Of a stretch of DNA of 64,000 nucleotides, positions 47,392 to 60,561 are shown in pieces; within the stretch, counting starts at the first letter, position 1, and the number at the start of each line of letters is the position of its first letter. Below the pieces are notes generated by a model. The model was not told where the DNA came from, searched no databases, and saw nothing but the letters and a program-made list of their open reading frames with translations. The DNA comes from Spodoptera frugiperda (taxonomy: Eukaryota; Arthropoda; Insecta; Lepidoptera; Noctuidae): assembly GCF_023101765.2 (NCBI RefSeq), contig NC_064222.1, positions 62,001 through 126,000 on the forward strand. Reading direction: 5' to 3'. The position numbers and the translations under genes are program-made.

Positions 47392-50300
47392 GAAAATATT
47401 ACATATAAACTATGGAATAACGTGGTCTGTCTCAAAATATGTAAGCTTATGTTTAATCCGCGAAGGGACCACAGAAACGCTCAAAATTTTAATTAATTGC
47501 AATTTTTTATTAATTTATTGTTGAGTAAATTGAGTATAATGTAATCATTTCATTGATTCTTACAATATTTTGTAGAAAATAATTAATCTTTATACTGCCA
47601 AGTATCATCTAATTCCATACTATTAAAGGTACAATAGATGGCGCTCTAATTGTTGAAATAAAAAAAAATATATTAATGATAAAATGTCATCATCTATACA
47701 TCTAATCGTAGACGGCTACTCAAATACCAAAAGTTATAAACACAAATTTTAATTAATCTATTAATTAATTAATGTATTGAATGTAATATTTATCAATAAT
47801 GACATTGTTTCATTTTTTATAATTGTTTTTGATGTAAAATAAATTATGATGATGTTGATTTTTTCGAGCGAGGGTTTGGCGTGATATCGCGAAAGAAGAT
47901 GGCGGCACAGGAATTATAATTATACAGGTATTTCACTGTTAAACTTGATACAAATTTTTGGTCATAGATAAGTTGTGAATAAAGCTGAAAGTATGTAAAA
48001 TGATATTTATTGCACATACATAGAATACATACGAATTGACGAGTTTAATGCTTCGGGTATTCTTTAACAATCAAGCATTGGGTGCTGGAGATTTCTTCAA
48101 ATAAAATTCTCGTTGAAATGCTATAAAAATTCATAATACAATTATAATATTTGTTTTTCATAAATCAGAAGTTAATTTTCTTTATCACGTGTTGACAGTG
48201 AAGTATCTGTATTATAATATAATCTGTGTCCAAGCTCAGGGTATCGTTACAGAGTTTTGTTAGTTATTATGATTGTGTAGTTGTAATGCATTCCTATTGT
48301 TGGTTCTATAGCGTTGGAGCTACATGCAGGTCTGTGCGGTCGGAAGCTTTATAGCTAATCAGTGTGTGAGACAAATGGTGTTTAAGCGATAGAAAACTTC
48401 TCTTACAAAAAATAACTTTTGATTTCTTCCGTTGCGGGATCCGAGACAGTAATTCATGTCCCTGTGAAGTGCTGGTATATTTCGGTGTTTTCATGGTTGT
48501 ATACTGTAGATGCTGGCTTACAGAAGTTGCAGCAGTTTCGTAATGTTGTGGCTGGTTTGTGTCATACAAATTTCAAAATTTACGTATGCCGATATCAGGC
48601 TTTGTTTTGAAGATTCTGTCGATAGTCAAGCGCTTAAATACCATTTGACTCATAACACAGAGGGCATACTAATCTATATTAGTTTATATAAAGTTGGCAT
48701 TTATCTCAGTATTCCATCTTGTTAAACTAATGTCGATAAGTATGTCCTGATATTTTTATTATGTTTTTATTATATGAAGTTTGGCAACGCGTCCCTGTAA
48801 ATATATGATGGTTGGACTAACCAGTTAAATGGGTCTAGTGTCACTGTGTCACTGTGTCACTAGTGTGTGTCAGAGTCAGGGCATGTGTGATAAAGTGATA
48901 ATTGTTTTGTTATTATTCAATTTGTTTGTTGTATTCGTGTCTGCTTAGTGTTTGTTGGTGAGTAACGTGCGATGGGAATGTCATTTCTATACACTGGGCT
49001 CTGGGATGCTTATTTGAACTTTGCCTCGTTATAATAAGGCTATGTTTTGCTATCTGGTTGAATTTCTGGTAGTCTAATTAGTAGGGAATTTGACATGAAA
49101 TATGTGTCGGATAATCTAACGGAAAGTTATTCAGTTTTTATGAAATCGGCCTTAAATGTTACTAAAAATCCTTTGGTAAATCAATAATTAATTTGTAAGT
49201 ATTCTCAGTGTATAGAAATGGCAGTATCCTGTGTCGCAGGCTACGGCCGCGTTGTCAAGCCTGAGTACTGGCGGCGGAGTGTCGCGCCGCGGTAACAAGG
49301 AGACTGATGTGATGTAATAATAAACGTGATGTGCTATATTTTACTCAACGGAATATTTTCTATTTAATTACTATTATTACTGTAGATAGTCGAGCCTCAC
49401 GCGTTTTGTACCAAACACTTAATTATCTCAGTTTTAGTTTATTACTCTGTCTTATGATAGCTAACGAATGTTCTATACCAAAAGAAACTTATAAAAAAAA
49501 CAATAATATTCATTTCAATTTGGTACAAAACACGAGGGGCACAATAATGAAATAATATATTCTTCTAGCGCGAAACTATTTAGTGTTATATACGTGTTAT
49601 TGGCTGTTTTATGTTAATGCGATTAGTTTTAACCGAAAACGGTCGATATGACCACTGGACAGTTACTTGTGCGCGAAGAGAACGAATATTTAACAAAGAA
49701 ACACTGTTACTTGTATGCGCAACATTTGCGCAATGGTTGCGCATCGGTCCTTGTTTTGCGCACAAGTGACTGGCCAGTATCACGCGAGCTTCAGCATTCA
49801 GAGAGCTCACTATAAACTATGTTTTTGTAATTATCGTACGGCTTAGGGCACAATGTCGTGATGCTTAATAAATTCTAGTGAGATACGATATATAAGTATT
49901 AGACGTATATGTTTAAGTAATATATTATTATTATTGATATTATGAGCCGGTGTGCACGATCCTAGTTAATCATTTTATTATAATTTGTCTACATTTTATT
50001 CGAAATAATTTAATGAAAGTAGCTTTTATAACGCGACATTATGAGTTAGCGATGTTGGCTACCGATGTGCCGGTAGTGTGAGCCGGGGCTAGTAGTGTGG
50101 TCCGTGGTGTTTAGTCGATATTTTATTTATTCGATCGTGTGCACCATATTATTGTTAATGGGGGAATCTGAGTGTTTGTGTCGCGGCTGTGTATGTAAGT
50201 AGCCGCGCCAGCGCCCCCGCGGCCGCGGGTGTCCGTGCCATCGATCGAGTTTCCTTTCCACTTCTATACCAAAGCACTCTCCTTTCCCACTTTGTTGAAG

Positions 50301-50483
50301 CTTTAGTAAACATACAACGACTTCACTCGGCGAGCAAGAAACGAACAGTTTCGACGTCTCGCAAGCTTTGTAGGTTATGTATGGCGCTGTATTGTACTGG
50401 TATTCGTGTACCAATAACACGGTTGCGTTGGGTGTAAAATCAATTTGTTATATCCAATTAAGTATTTTTGAATATCCCTGTGC

Positions 50484-50489
50484 AATAAA
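50484..50489 (+). terminator. Candidate USP32 poly(A) signal (distal)
   Basis: AATAAA followed by T-rich and TG-rich sequence (tgtatgtatttttgtgtgtt), typical of a strong cleavage site. Use of it would give a 3' UTR of about 3.5 kb. Confidence 0.4.
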
Positions 50490-50576
50490 GAATTTCTTTT
50501 GTATGTATTTTTGTGTGTTATTGGCTACCCTAACTCCTCGAACACTAAAATAAACACAAACGTTGTATAAAAACAT

Positions 50577-50582
50577 TTTATT
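50577..50582 (-). terminator. Candidate GMC gene poly(A) signal (distal)
   Basis: AATAAA on the minus strand. It lies 95 bp from the plus-strand distal signal, so convergent transcripts could end against each other. Confidence 0.3.
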
Positions 50583-50927
50583 ACTATAAAAATGACTTAT
50601 AGAATATCTATCATAAATTATACACTTGCTTACAAAAGTATTGCACGCAATGGTAACAGAATATTGCAATTAATACTTCAACGGTGCAATTATTTTGTTT
50701 ACAAGTGTGGCTTACATCGACGGGACGGCATTAAAATACAAATAAATACTAATTTGTACAACAACGCAGGGCGTTCCACGTTATAATAGTTAGATCTAAG
50801 TGATGTCACATTTTTGGGATGAGAAAACATTCTTCAGAATATTTCTTATTTTGTTAAAAGATTTTATTAAGGTAGGTAGTTTAATAGTTACCCGACTGCG
50901 CCAGAAGGAGGGTTATGTTTTTCGAGT

Positions 50928-50967
50928 GTATGTATGTATGTATGTGTGTATGTATGTATGTATGTAT
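50928..50967. repeat. (tatg)n microsatellite
   Basis: Runs of tatgtatgtatgtatg on the plus strand with one tgtg break; it follows ttacccgactgcgccagaag (50888), a word also at the palindrome arms (cccgactgcg). Confidence 0.9.
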
Positions 50968-50989
50968 AATTGTTTGGCACGCTCTGCAG

Positions 50990-51350
50990 CCTAAACGGCT
51001 TGATGGATTTTGACTTGAGAGGTGTCGTTAGATTCGTATTTACTGTGAGAGTGACACTGGATATATCAAAATTAAAAAAAAACAAAATGGCGGATTTTTG
51101 GCGCCAAATTCGAATATTTCTCACTCTCTAACCTAAACGGCTTGACGGATTTTGACTTGAGAGGTGTCGTTAGATTCGTATTTACTGTGAGAGTGACACT
51201 GGATATATAAAAATAATAAAAAATCAAAATTGCGGATTTTTGGCGAATATTTCTCATTCTCTAGCCTGAACGACTCAATGGATTTCCACTTGATAGGGGT
51301 CGTTTGATTCGTATTTACTGTCAGAGTGACACTAGATATATCAAAATGAA
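50990..51350. repeat. Three degenerate tandem copies of about 133-142 bp
   Basis: Copies start at cctaaacggcttgatgg (50990), cctaaacggcttgacgg (51132) and cctgaacgactcaatgg (51265). Each continues with gacttgagaggtgtcgttag or a near form, then gattcgtatttactgt, gagagtgacac. I recall this as the internal part of a common moth repeat beginning with cccgactgcg. Confidence 0.85.
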
Positions 51351-51374
51351 AAAATAATAAAAGTAAAAATAAAT

Positions 51375-51652
51375 AAATAAAAAAAGTAATTAAAAAACTA
51401 AAAAACCCGACTGCGTTTCTTTATAATATTAAAATGAAAAAACCCTAAAACAAGAAAGTAATCGTAAAATTTAAGCAGTCGGGACCCATTCTAGAAAGCA
51501 AGCCGTATGTGCCCTCACAAAGTCTTTATATTTAGAATGGGTCCCGACTGCTTAAATTTTACGATTACTTTCTTGTTTTAGGGTTTTTTCATTTTAATAT
51601 TATAAAGAAACGCAGTCGGGTTTTTTAGTTTTTTAAATTACTTTTTTTATTT
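51375..51652. repeat. 278 bp near-perfect palindrome (about 119 bp arms, 39 nt loop)
   Basis: Left arm 51375-51493 and right arm 51533-51652 are reverse complements with almost no mismatch. Examples are aaaaaacccgactgcgtttc with gaaacgcagtcgggtttttt, and aagcagtcgggacccattct with agaatgggtcccgactgctt. The loop contains gccctcacaaagtc. It shares cccgactgcg with the neighbouring repeat. Confidence 0.95.
51646..51651 (-). terminator. Candidate GMC gene poly(A) signal (proximal)
   Basis: AATAAA on the minus strand 210 bp after the GMC stop, inside the outer end of the palindrome. A-rich context makes chance likely. Confidence 0.3.
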
Positions 51653-51860
51653 GTACTTTGATTTCTAGAGTTCTTGTTCACATTAATTTAAAAAAAAAAT
51701 GTTTTAATCATAGAATTGTTGTCTGAATAGGCTATAATCTGGCAATTGAGTATTATTTTCATTAATTCAAACCTAAACTAACTCCTTAACTTTGTGACAT
51801 CGCAACTTAACACTAAATATGTACACTAAAGGCAGTGGTGCATTGTGTGTGACGTCACGG

Positions 51861-54800
51861 TCACACCCACCGCTGCCACGCGAGCTGCGGCTGCGAGTCG
51901 CTCGCCTGCAGCACGTTGGACAAACCGCCGTGCGGGACTGGGTACGGGGCCTAAAGGGGAGAAAATAGACAAATAGCAGTTATAGTACTACGTTTTCACA
52001 AGTTATGTGTATGGTATAACGGGAGGCATGCTATAATCAGCCACCATACTATGCTATTAGAGACAAACCAGAAAATACAAAAGCGAGTTGAAGCGAGGAT
52101 CAGAATAAACCCCTTCCTTATTAGATTCAGTTATGCTTTTAACTGCCGCGCTCGGTGAGATTTAATGATTACTTAAACTATTCCTTAATAAAAAATTTGT
52201 TCCGAAAACAATTGCTAAGGACAGGGTTAAGTAACCAATAAATGACTCTGAGTACGGTGGTAAGTAAGAGATAGTTCGGTTGAAAAGTCGAGACAGGTTT
52301 CCCTATCATTTTCGGTAGGAGCTTATGTCCATACTTACATTGGTTATTCCTAACCAACGCTGCTTGATGAAGTCGGAGACTCGCTCTCCGATCATGATGG
52401 CGGGCGCGTTGGTGTTGCCTGACGTCACGGCCGGCATTATACTCGCGTCCGCCACTCGTAACCTGTCTATTCCTTGGACCTGAACAGAAACGGCCATTAG
52501 TAAGACTAAGCAGACATAAAAAAGTTAAGGAATGCTTCTAAGAAGGCATTAGACTAGAACGTTTAACAGATTCCTTAACTCAATGAGATTTCTCTTAGTG
52601 TTTTTTCAGACAATCTAATAAAAAAAGAGTAAATATACTTTCTCTCATACTATCCAATCACGTTTTATTTTGACTGATATTCTACAAGTTATCTTGTGCA
52701 TGGTGTATCACAATCATCTATTTAGGTATAAAAGGTCTGTTTACCTGCAGTAGGTTATCAACGACAGCAGAAGGGTCTCCCCTTGGTCCCATCTTGCAAG
52801 AACCAGCCTGGTGATTCTCAGGCGCCGTCTGCATCCTCACAGCGCACTCCCAGTACGCATCACATCCGAATTTGAACTTCTCGCAGCCTTTCACAGGAGT
52901 CTTGTCCAGTTTCACTCCGTACCTCTTCAGGGCTTTAGTTTCGGCTAACTTGAGGGCGAACTTGATACCTTCCACTAAAGTTTTCACGTCATCTGGGTGG
53001 GTTAGGTAACTGAAACAGTAAAGTTAATACTTGAGAAGATCTAGTTTCAACAGCAATCTGCGAAATTGTCCAAATTGCTCTTAAGCACTCTAATAGCAGT
53101 AAATTGGTGACTTATCCAATAACTATTTTTGGTATGGCCACTGATTATTTATTTGCATAATAGCACGATTATGATCCCGAACTAGTTCGTCAAGGTTGCA
53201 GTACTGGGCACCCTTCCCTTTCCATTCTTTAGTATTTATTCGTTCGGCTTTATTACGATGAAAGCATATCGATGATTTATTTGTTTGGTTAGCAATTAGC
53301 AGAATATCTAAATCATCACATAGTCATCATCAACGGATTTGAATACAGGACATTATACTCACTTGGCAAAGATCTTGGGATGTTCAAATGGATCGGCGGA
53401 TTTGATCTCCAACCGTCCTCTACTCTTAGGGTGGAGTACTGTCGGTATGATCTGAATACTTCTGGAGCCGTTGTCAAGCCTTTCGCCAACCATGCCAGTT
53501 TTGGCGCAGTCCGCCAGGAAACCACCGAAGAACAGTTGGATGTCTGGATTGTCCGCAGCAGGGTCTGAATATTTCGTGTTGATGAAGGCGGTCACTTCAG
53601 AAATTCCTGAAAAGTAATTTGAAATGGTTAATTTTTAGACAATTACAATTAATTCAAGACAATTTGAGATCTTTGTCCGTAGATGCTGCAATTTTCCAAC
53701 ATATTTGAGCACCTATTGACAAATTGATTAAGGCTGAAATCTCCTCACGTACCAGTTCCTGACATGAGCCCATCTCTGAACAGCAGGTACTCCATGGCGG
53801 TGGCCCAGTTGAGGGGGGTGGTGTTGTTGTCATTGACTTGGAAGTTGAGGAAGTGCGCCACGTGGTTGTGCAGGTTGCGGCCCACACCGGGCAGGTTGTG
53901 TACCAGCTTCACGCCTGCACGAGACAGGACTTGTGGGTCTCCCACACCGCTCAGCTGCAGAATTTGAGGAGAAGCCACTGCACCAGCACTGTTGATATCA
54001 AATTAGAATGTTATAAATGAGTTTTCTGTATTCAGTATTTCTAAATAAAAGTAACAGTCATCCGATTAAGTGCTTAAAACAAACGGTGTTTCCCTAATAC
54101 CAAAATAGTAAAATAGGCAGGAAAATTACCTTAAAACAATCTCATTGTTAGCAAAAATGACTTCAGTGCCACCGAAGCTGTTCCTGACTTCGACAGCATA
54201 CGCCTGCCTGGTGGTCTGGTTGATGAGCACCCTGGTGACGGTGGCGTTCAGCATCACATGCAGGTTGGGGCGGTTCTTGGCTGGTCGCAGGAAGGCGCGG
54301 GCCACACTCAGCCGGGAGCCATTGCGGTTGGTCGTCTGAGCGATTGAGAAGCCAGTGTGGTGGATGCCGTTCAGGTCACGTTGTTTGTAGCCTGGAATAA
54401 GGAAAGAACAGTCATGAGCTGATAGAGTCGTGTTTTTTGGTAGAAGATATTCCGATACAGATTTCTTTAAAGTGAATAAGTATTATAGCATGGGTTGGGA
54501 CGCTTTGGGACTTTTGGGACTCACCCAATTCTTCTCCAGCTTTCACCAAACTGTAACTTAGAGGTGGATGGTATGGGAACTGTGCGACTGTGAGCGGTCC
54601 TCCAGTGGCGTGGTATCCTTGATCCATATCCTTAACCTGCTTGTTGTCTTCTGACTTCAAGAAGTAAGGCAGTACTTCTTCGTAGGACCAGCCCTCGTTG
54701 CCGGCTGCTGCCCAGCTGTCGTAGTCCTTGCGGGAGCCACGCATGTACATCATGCCGTTCATCACTGAGGTACCGCCGAGGACCTTTGGAGTATAAGGCA

Positions 54801-57800
54801 AAAATATATTCAATGGGACACGGAACACGCACTTTGCTTTTGCTGTTATATTATACGTATCAATTAATTTTTGGCAGTAGTTGTTCGATGTTTGATATAA
54901 TCTTCCGAATGATAGTTTTAACGAAGGTTCCAAAACGAACCAGTGTTTTTTTTTTTTCATTTTATAAGGACTTACCTTTCCTCTGGGCCAGTAGCACTTG
55001 CGATCAGTTTCCCCGAGACAGGCAGCCGGCTCGGGCTCCGTCTGGTAGCCCCAGTCGATGCTCGACCCGATGAAGTTCAGGAACATTGACGGCACTTGTG
55101 CTCCAGTCGGCTCGTCGAAACCTGGAAGAAGAATAGCGCAATATTAGAAGAAATTAATGTGATTGAATTGAAATCCTGCTAATTGGTGTTGATTTTTTTC
55201 TGCCTGACAAGTGTACATATGTGTGTGTGTGTGAGAGACAAAAAGTTGTATTGAAGAAATATTTTTTTTGGATTTAGTTTACTATAAGATAACTTGACGT
55301 TTTAACTTCATCTAATTTAAAAACAATTCACCTATGTTATTAGAAAAAACTAATAAAATTCAATGTTTATAAACTGCACATTATTCTATCTCAAAATTTC
55401 AAAAGTTACAAAGTTTGATGTTATACTGAAGTTGTATTCAACATAAAATATCCCAAAGCATCCTACCAGCTTCCAGCAGCAGTACTCTCCACTCCGGCAC
55501 CTCGGACAGTCGCGCCGCCACCACGGAGCCTGCCGACCCCCCTCCCACCACGATGAAGTCGTACACCGAGTCCATGTGACGACGGTACTGTAAAATAAGA
55601 TAAAAGGTGTTAGGAATTAAATGTATGACTTGAGGAGTTATTGAAAATAGGTCTCTATATATAACTTCTAATAAAAATACTATAGGGATAAAGTACCGTA
55701 GTTTCAATTAGGTATTTAGCACCTGCGAGGACCAACCAAGAGGACTCAATTGCTTTTATGTAAACCACTGTTTCTCAAAAAGCGAATTATGTATGAGATT
55801 CTTTATGAGAATTTAAGATATTCTAAACCTAACATCTCAAGTTCACTAAATGAGACAGTTTGCATATTTCAATGTCGGTTGCTTCAAGCTTATGAATTCT
55901 TAAACTTCATACAACAATTTTAGGTTCTTTAAAACAATGCATTAGTTTGCGAGACACTTGCAAAATATTACTTTTTCACACGGCACTCTGGTTAATTAGT
56001 TCACATATGGTTTGTAGAATGTAACCATTGGATGTTTGACATTATTGTGTCCAGTAAATAATAGTATCCTTTTACGGAATAGTAAATATAACTAGAACAC
56101 ACCAAATTGGAACAAGGACCTGTCTTTCTTAAACACAACGATTTGGAATAAGTACTAAATAATTTTAGATATTTTAACGAATCAATAAGCTAATAAAATA
56201 CAACTGACAAATATTATCTAATATTCAATCGAATATTTTCTAGTTTTACACAATTATTCGGTTAAATAATAAAATAAATTGATCCTATCATCTAGTTTAA
56301 TCTGCAATTAGGTACAATCTTTTTTATGCAAAGCGTCATTAAACAATAAAAATGAATAAGAAAGCAATAACAACAATATTTTATTATGGCCGGTTATGCA
56401 CCGATTTGTATTACAAATTACAATAATTTTGATTGCAGTGCGTTACGTAAGGCGTGCGATGCCGAAACTGACCGCAAATCTGATGGGGAAGTAATTTCAT
56501 TTTGGTGGCGACTTGTGGCCAGCCTGGCTGGAAATTGTGTGGTCATCTCATTGGGAAGATGTTGGGAGATTAGCTTGATAGGTATAATTAAATTTGTGAA
56601 ACTTCTTGAAATAATTAATGAAGCGACTTATTTCTAGCTGATGGATGAAATCAGATTCATGTTTTCGAGTTTAAAAGTTAAATTTTTGTAGAGATAAAGC
56701 GGTCTAGTATTTCGTGGAGTGATGATATACGATTACCAAAGTTAAATAAGTCTGTGTCAGTCTTGTTAGTATTCAGAGCTGTGGACTACCTAGCGGGTTA
56801 CCGGGTTTCCAGCTTGAAAAGCGGGAGTAGGAACGGGGTGGTTTTGTAGTCAGTCTGACTCTTCCTATCGACGGCAGAAGTCATTGGATGATTGTCCCCC
56901 TTAATATTAAAAGTCTTAGTAGTATCGTATGCTGCAATTTAGTCAAGACATCTTTTTATGAAGGCTTTAATTAGTGAACAAGTTTTGTACCTATACATAT
57001 AACCACGTTGACACTTTATGTATTCGGTTTATTTTTATAATCAATCGACAGTTGTGATCATGGCCGAAGTTTATTCACCCCGAACATAATTTAATTAAAA
57101 TAGGCACATACTAAGTGCATGCACGATTTTTTTTTGTTTTTTGTAGGTCCAGATATAGAAAATAAACTATTACAATTGAATGTTCTTCAGGTTCATAATA
57201 TTACACATTAATTGTAGGGGAATAAGTGGACAAATAGTTTGTCTATCAGTTTTATATTTTAATGGCAATTTTACCAAACACAAAAATATCCATAAACGCT
57301 GTTTTGACTCGTCAATCGAATATGAGACGTTGTAGTCGGCAATACCACTGTAACTTATCTATCAACTAGCAAAATTATAGTCACCAGCGCCTGTATATTA
57401 TATTCATATTCGAATCAATTTACAAAACAAAGTGTTTCTTTTGTTAGCAAAATAAAGTTGCTATAAAAACAACCTAAAGGACGTAATTAATTGAATTCCG
57501 GACAAGAAAAAATTCGCCAAACTTGTACGTGCATTGCTAGTACGTGACAGAGTTGTGCATAAGACGTGATATTTAATAGTAGTATAATATAAAAGACTGA
57601 GGTATATTTTAGATACTAAATTACTAGCTAAAGTAGTGCCAGCATAAGGTACCAGAGCTGTTTACTTTGTATCTACTTTTTTTTCTTTCTTGAATGGCAA
57701 CCGATTCTCCAATATAGTGTTGTCGACTATACTGCCAATGTCGAGGTTTTGTCTCAATTATGAGGTAGAGGGCGCCCTAGACGACGTACGTTAACTAAAT

Positions 57801-60561
57801 AGGTGGCATATTGAAAAAGATCCACAATCAACGTGTATACATAAAGAAATTGATGAATGTAGATGAAGCAAAAATAAACAAATAAATAAATAGTGTGGTT
57901 ATATTTGATCCTTATCATTTCAGACGAATAAGCCACATGTTCTAACATGCACTTCCTATTTGCGAATTACCTGTTCACCTTTATCCGATTGTATCTACAT
58001 TGAATTTAATATTTTGTTATGTATGTACATGGTTATCGACATAATCATATCTGATGAGACCTATTACTATGTTCCTACGTAACCAAGACATAACCACATA
58101 ATTGAAAAGACCTTTGCATAATTATGATAATTATCAGAGAATTATGTATTGTTAGAGTGAAGAACTTATCAAGTTATCAATTGACAAAAACCCGGAGGCA
58201 CTCATAGAGATGCACATTCCATACATATACACATATTCGGGAAACATAAGGTGTAATGCAATTATCGCTAAAAGTGGGAAAATACGCATAGATACACTTT
58301 AATTCAACTTCAATAAAAGTGTAATGGTGGGTTCAAAATCACCTACATAAAAATCTCATTAAATCTACCGATTCTAAAAAGCCTCGATTTCCTAGAAATT
58401 AGAAGCTATTTATAGTTTAATTTAAACGAAACACACGATAAAACTTACGCAAATGATGAAATATGAGCAGTGGATGTCAGTAAGCACACTAAATGAATAT
58501 CTAACACATGGTCTTAATCATCGACGTATCCTGAACGGCCGCGACAGGCACACTTCCTATGCAATTACTTGTTTGTGCATGTCATTTTACAAGTTAAATG
58601 TGCAATTTGTTATCAAGGCTTTACATTAGACATATTGACATTATAAATTAATTAGTCGTTTGGTAGTGCTTGACTGGTAGGTAATTAGTGTTAGGTCTAG
58701 TTATTAAATAGGTTTCTTTAAATGCCAAAAGGAATAACACATTTAAATAAAATAATATTGATGTCAACTTTTTTGAAATAAAATTTAAATCATGCGTACG
58801 ACTATGATATTTTCAGATTATTAAATAGCGCTTTCGTATTGTATAATATGTAGATATAGGCGTGTTTGGCTTATGTAGTATAAATGCCAAGCAAATTACA
58901 ACAAAAAATATATACATTTTACACATTACTTATGACAAAAAAGGATTTTAGCAGTTATCGACATCGATGGTGTTTGGTCTACATCTCTAAAACCAATAAA
59001 AACAATAACAAACAAAATATCTTTGAGAGACAATCAGCCACAGATGACGGAAAGCAATCGTGACACGAAACACTTCGTGACTACAAAATGACATCCAACG
59101 ATAACGATGTTCTCAAGACAACGGAAAAAATTAAATGCAGATTATGACAACAATTGTGAGAGGTTGAGAAAGCTATCGAACGTTTTGTAATATATTAAAT
59201 AACATAGACATATGTATATAAACTATACGATATGTATGTAGTATGTGTAAAGTAATTCAGAGTAATGTAAGTCAAGTGATTAATATATTTGATTGTCCGA
59301 AAATCGGTGTCAAATCTGCGTAAGAGTCGGAATTATTTGTCGGAAGTAAATTATGAAAGGAACTTTTTTTAAAATAGAATTAGGTTTTTACCTTCACCTT
59401 TTTGCGGCGTATGTGAATGTTCCGTTTACATCCTGTATATTAAATAGTTATTGATACAGGTACGTAGTCCATTAAGTATAGTATTTAGGATCCAAGTTAA
59501 AATTTGCAGTATCGTTCGAATATATACAAGCACAATTGCCTCAGTGTGGGAGAGCCATGCTTCGGCACGAATGGACCGGCTCGACCGGAGTGATACCACG
59601 GCCTCACCGAAAACCGACGTGAAACTACGCTTGCGCTGTGTTTCGTTGTGTGAGTGAGGTTACCGGAGTCCCAATTGCCCCCTTCCTAATCTTCCCAATC
59701 CCCGATTCCCCAACAACCCTTAAATTCCTAACCCCCAAAAGGCAGGTTACGCACTTGTAACGCCCCTGGTGTTTCAAGTGTCCACGGCGCCACCAGGTGA
59801 TACGTCTGCTCGTTTACCGGTGTTTAAAAAAAGCAAAATCTCGTATGTAAATTGTAACTTGCAGCTTGATATTCTGCTATTATACAAGAGGTATCGTGCG
59901 TTTAATTTACCGGGTCGCGGAAACAGCGATGAATAGATACGCCAGAAACGTCGAGCTCATGTCAAACATACGTAATGGAGTGGAGTTCTGTGCCTACACG
60001 GGCTATTGTGCAGTCAATCAGCTCGTCCAGAGATGGGCTTTTTTAGTACTAAATGTAGCAGTTTGGATTCTGCTTATACAAGAGTTCGTGCTTTCATTTA
60101 GTTTTAGAGTGAACTAACATCACATATATCAATCCAGTTCAATACGTGGCATCACTTGGCTTGCTACGGAGAAGGTTTGACCAGTACATCCCCATCGCTT
60201 GATCAATGCTCACAGAAAATAAGAAATATGGTAAATATTCCGTATTAAATTCTAATGATATAAACTACTCGTTAGTCCAAATTAGGTAGGTGGTCCTTAT
60301 TTGACAGAGGCGCCATCTGGCATAGTAATAAATTCTTTACTCATAACGTTTACAAACCAAGTATCATGGTACCTATCTAACATATAAAAGAATATTCTAA
60401 ACTATACATACCTGAGCTCTTCCACACGGGTCTTCAAGATCGCACTGGCTCCTGAGGAAGACTTCCAGCAGGCCCATGAACAGCATGAAGGCGCCTCCTC
60501 CGCAGGTGGCCGCCAGCGTGGGGCCCGGCTGCATCATCGGGCAGTCGCATGTTATCGCCAT
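51861..60561 (-). CDS. GMC oxidoreductase, insect glucose dehydrogenase-like (10 coding exons, about 637 aa)
   Basis: Exons: 60561-60412, 55587-55467, 55121-54976, 54783-54525, 54391-54130, 53988-53753, 53606-53363, 53009-52745, 52479-52339, 51950-51861. All GT/AG junctions keep one frame (1914 nt with stop). A hydrophobic N-terminus (AFMLFMGLLEVFL, about residues 24-36) suggests secretion or membrane insertion. The FAD-binding Rossmann motif is GGGSAG (residues 65-70) after YDFIVV. GMC signatures follow: PRGKVLGGTSVMNGMMY and GAVASPQILQLSGVG. The catalytic region has His539 (ENHQAGSCKMGP) and the Asn-rich SGNTNAP near 581-587. Family members oxidise glucose or related alcohols with FAD, in cuticle, immunity or detoxification; the true substrate is unknown. 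ATG directly follows an AG acceptor, so a 5' non-coding exon is expected upstream. Converges on USP32. Confidence 0.93.
52141..52264. repeat. Snap-back MITE family C, copy 3 (reverse)
   Basis: aactgccgcgctcggtgaga at the left, aatgactctgagtacggtgg at the right, with attgctaaggacagggttaa in the right half. In the last intron of the GMC gene. Confidence 0.7.
56770..56900 (+). repeat. SINE-like repeat A, copy 4
   Basis: gagctgtggactacctagcg, ggttaccgggtttccagctt, gaaaagcgggagtaggaacg; related to 11590-11741. Confidence 0.75.
59545..59825 (+). repeat. SINE-like repeat B, copy 2 (longest)
   Basis: ttcggcacgaatggaccggc, gtgataccacggcctcaccg, gttgtgtgagtgaggttacc, then cccccaaaaggcaggttacg and tcaagtgtccacggcg, gtgatacgtctgctcg. 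Matches 13037-13285. Confidence 0.85.

Larger units (their letters stand above)
46963..51860. other. USP32 3' UTR and convergent intergenic region
   Basis: Between the USP32 stop (46962) and the GMC stop (51861). It contains poly(A) signals for both strands, a GC-rich exon-like patch (49240-49317), a GC-rich patch near 50200-50235, a (tatg)n run (about 50928-50967), three degenerate tandem copies (50990-51350) and a large palindrome (51375-51652). No gene is supported. Confidence 0.7.
55588..60411. other. First coding intron of the GMC gene (4.8 kb)
   Basis: Contains two SINE-like copies (56770-56900 and 59545-59825) in otherwise AT-rich sequence. No exon or other gene seen. Confidence 0.75.

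Noticed and set aside
50189..50437. 82-codon open frame after USP32
   Set aside because: Starts in a GC-rich patch but has no motif and no splice support; likely chance within a 3' UTR or intergenic DNA.
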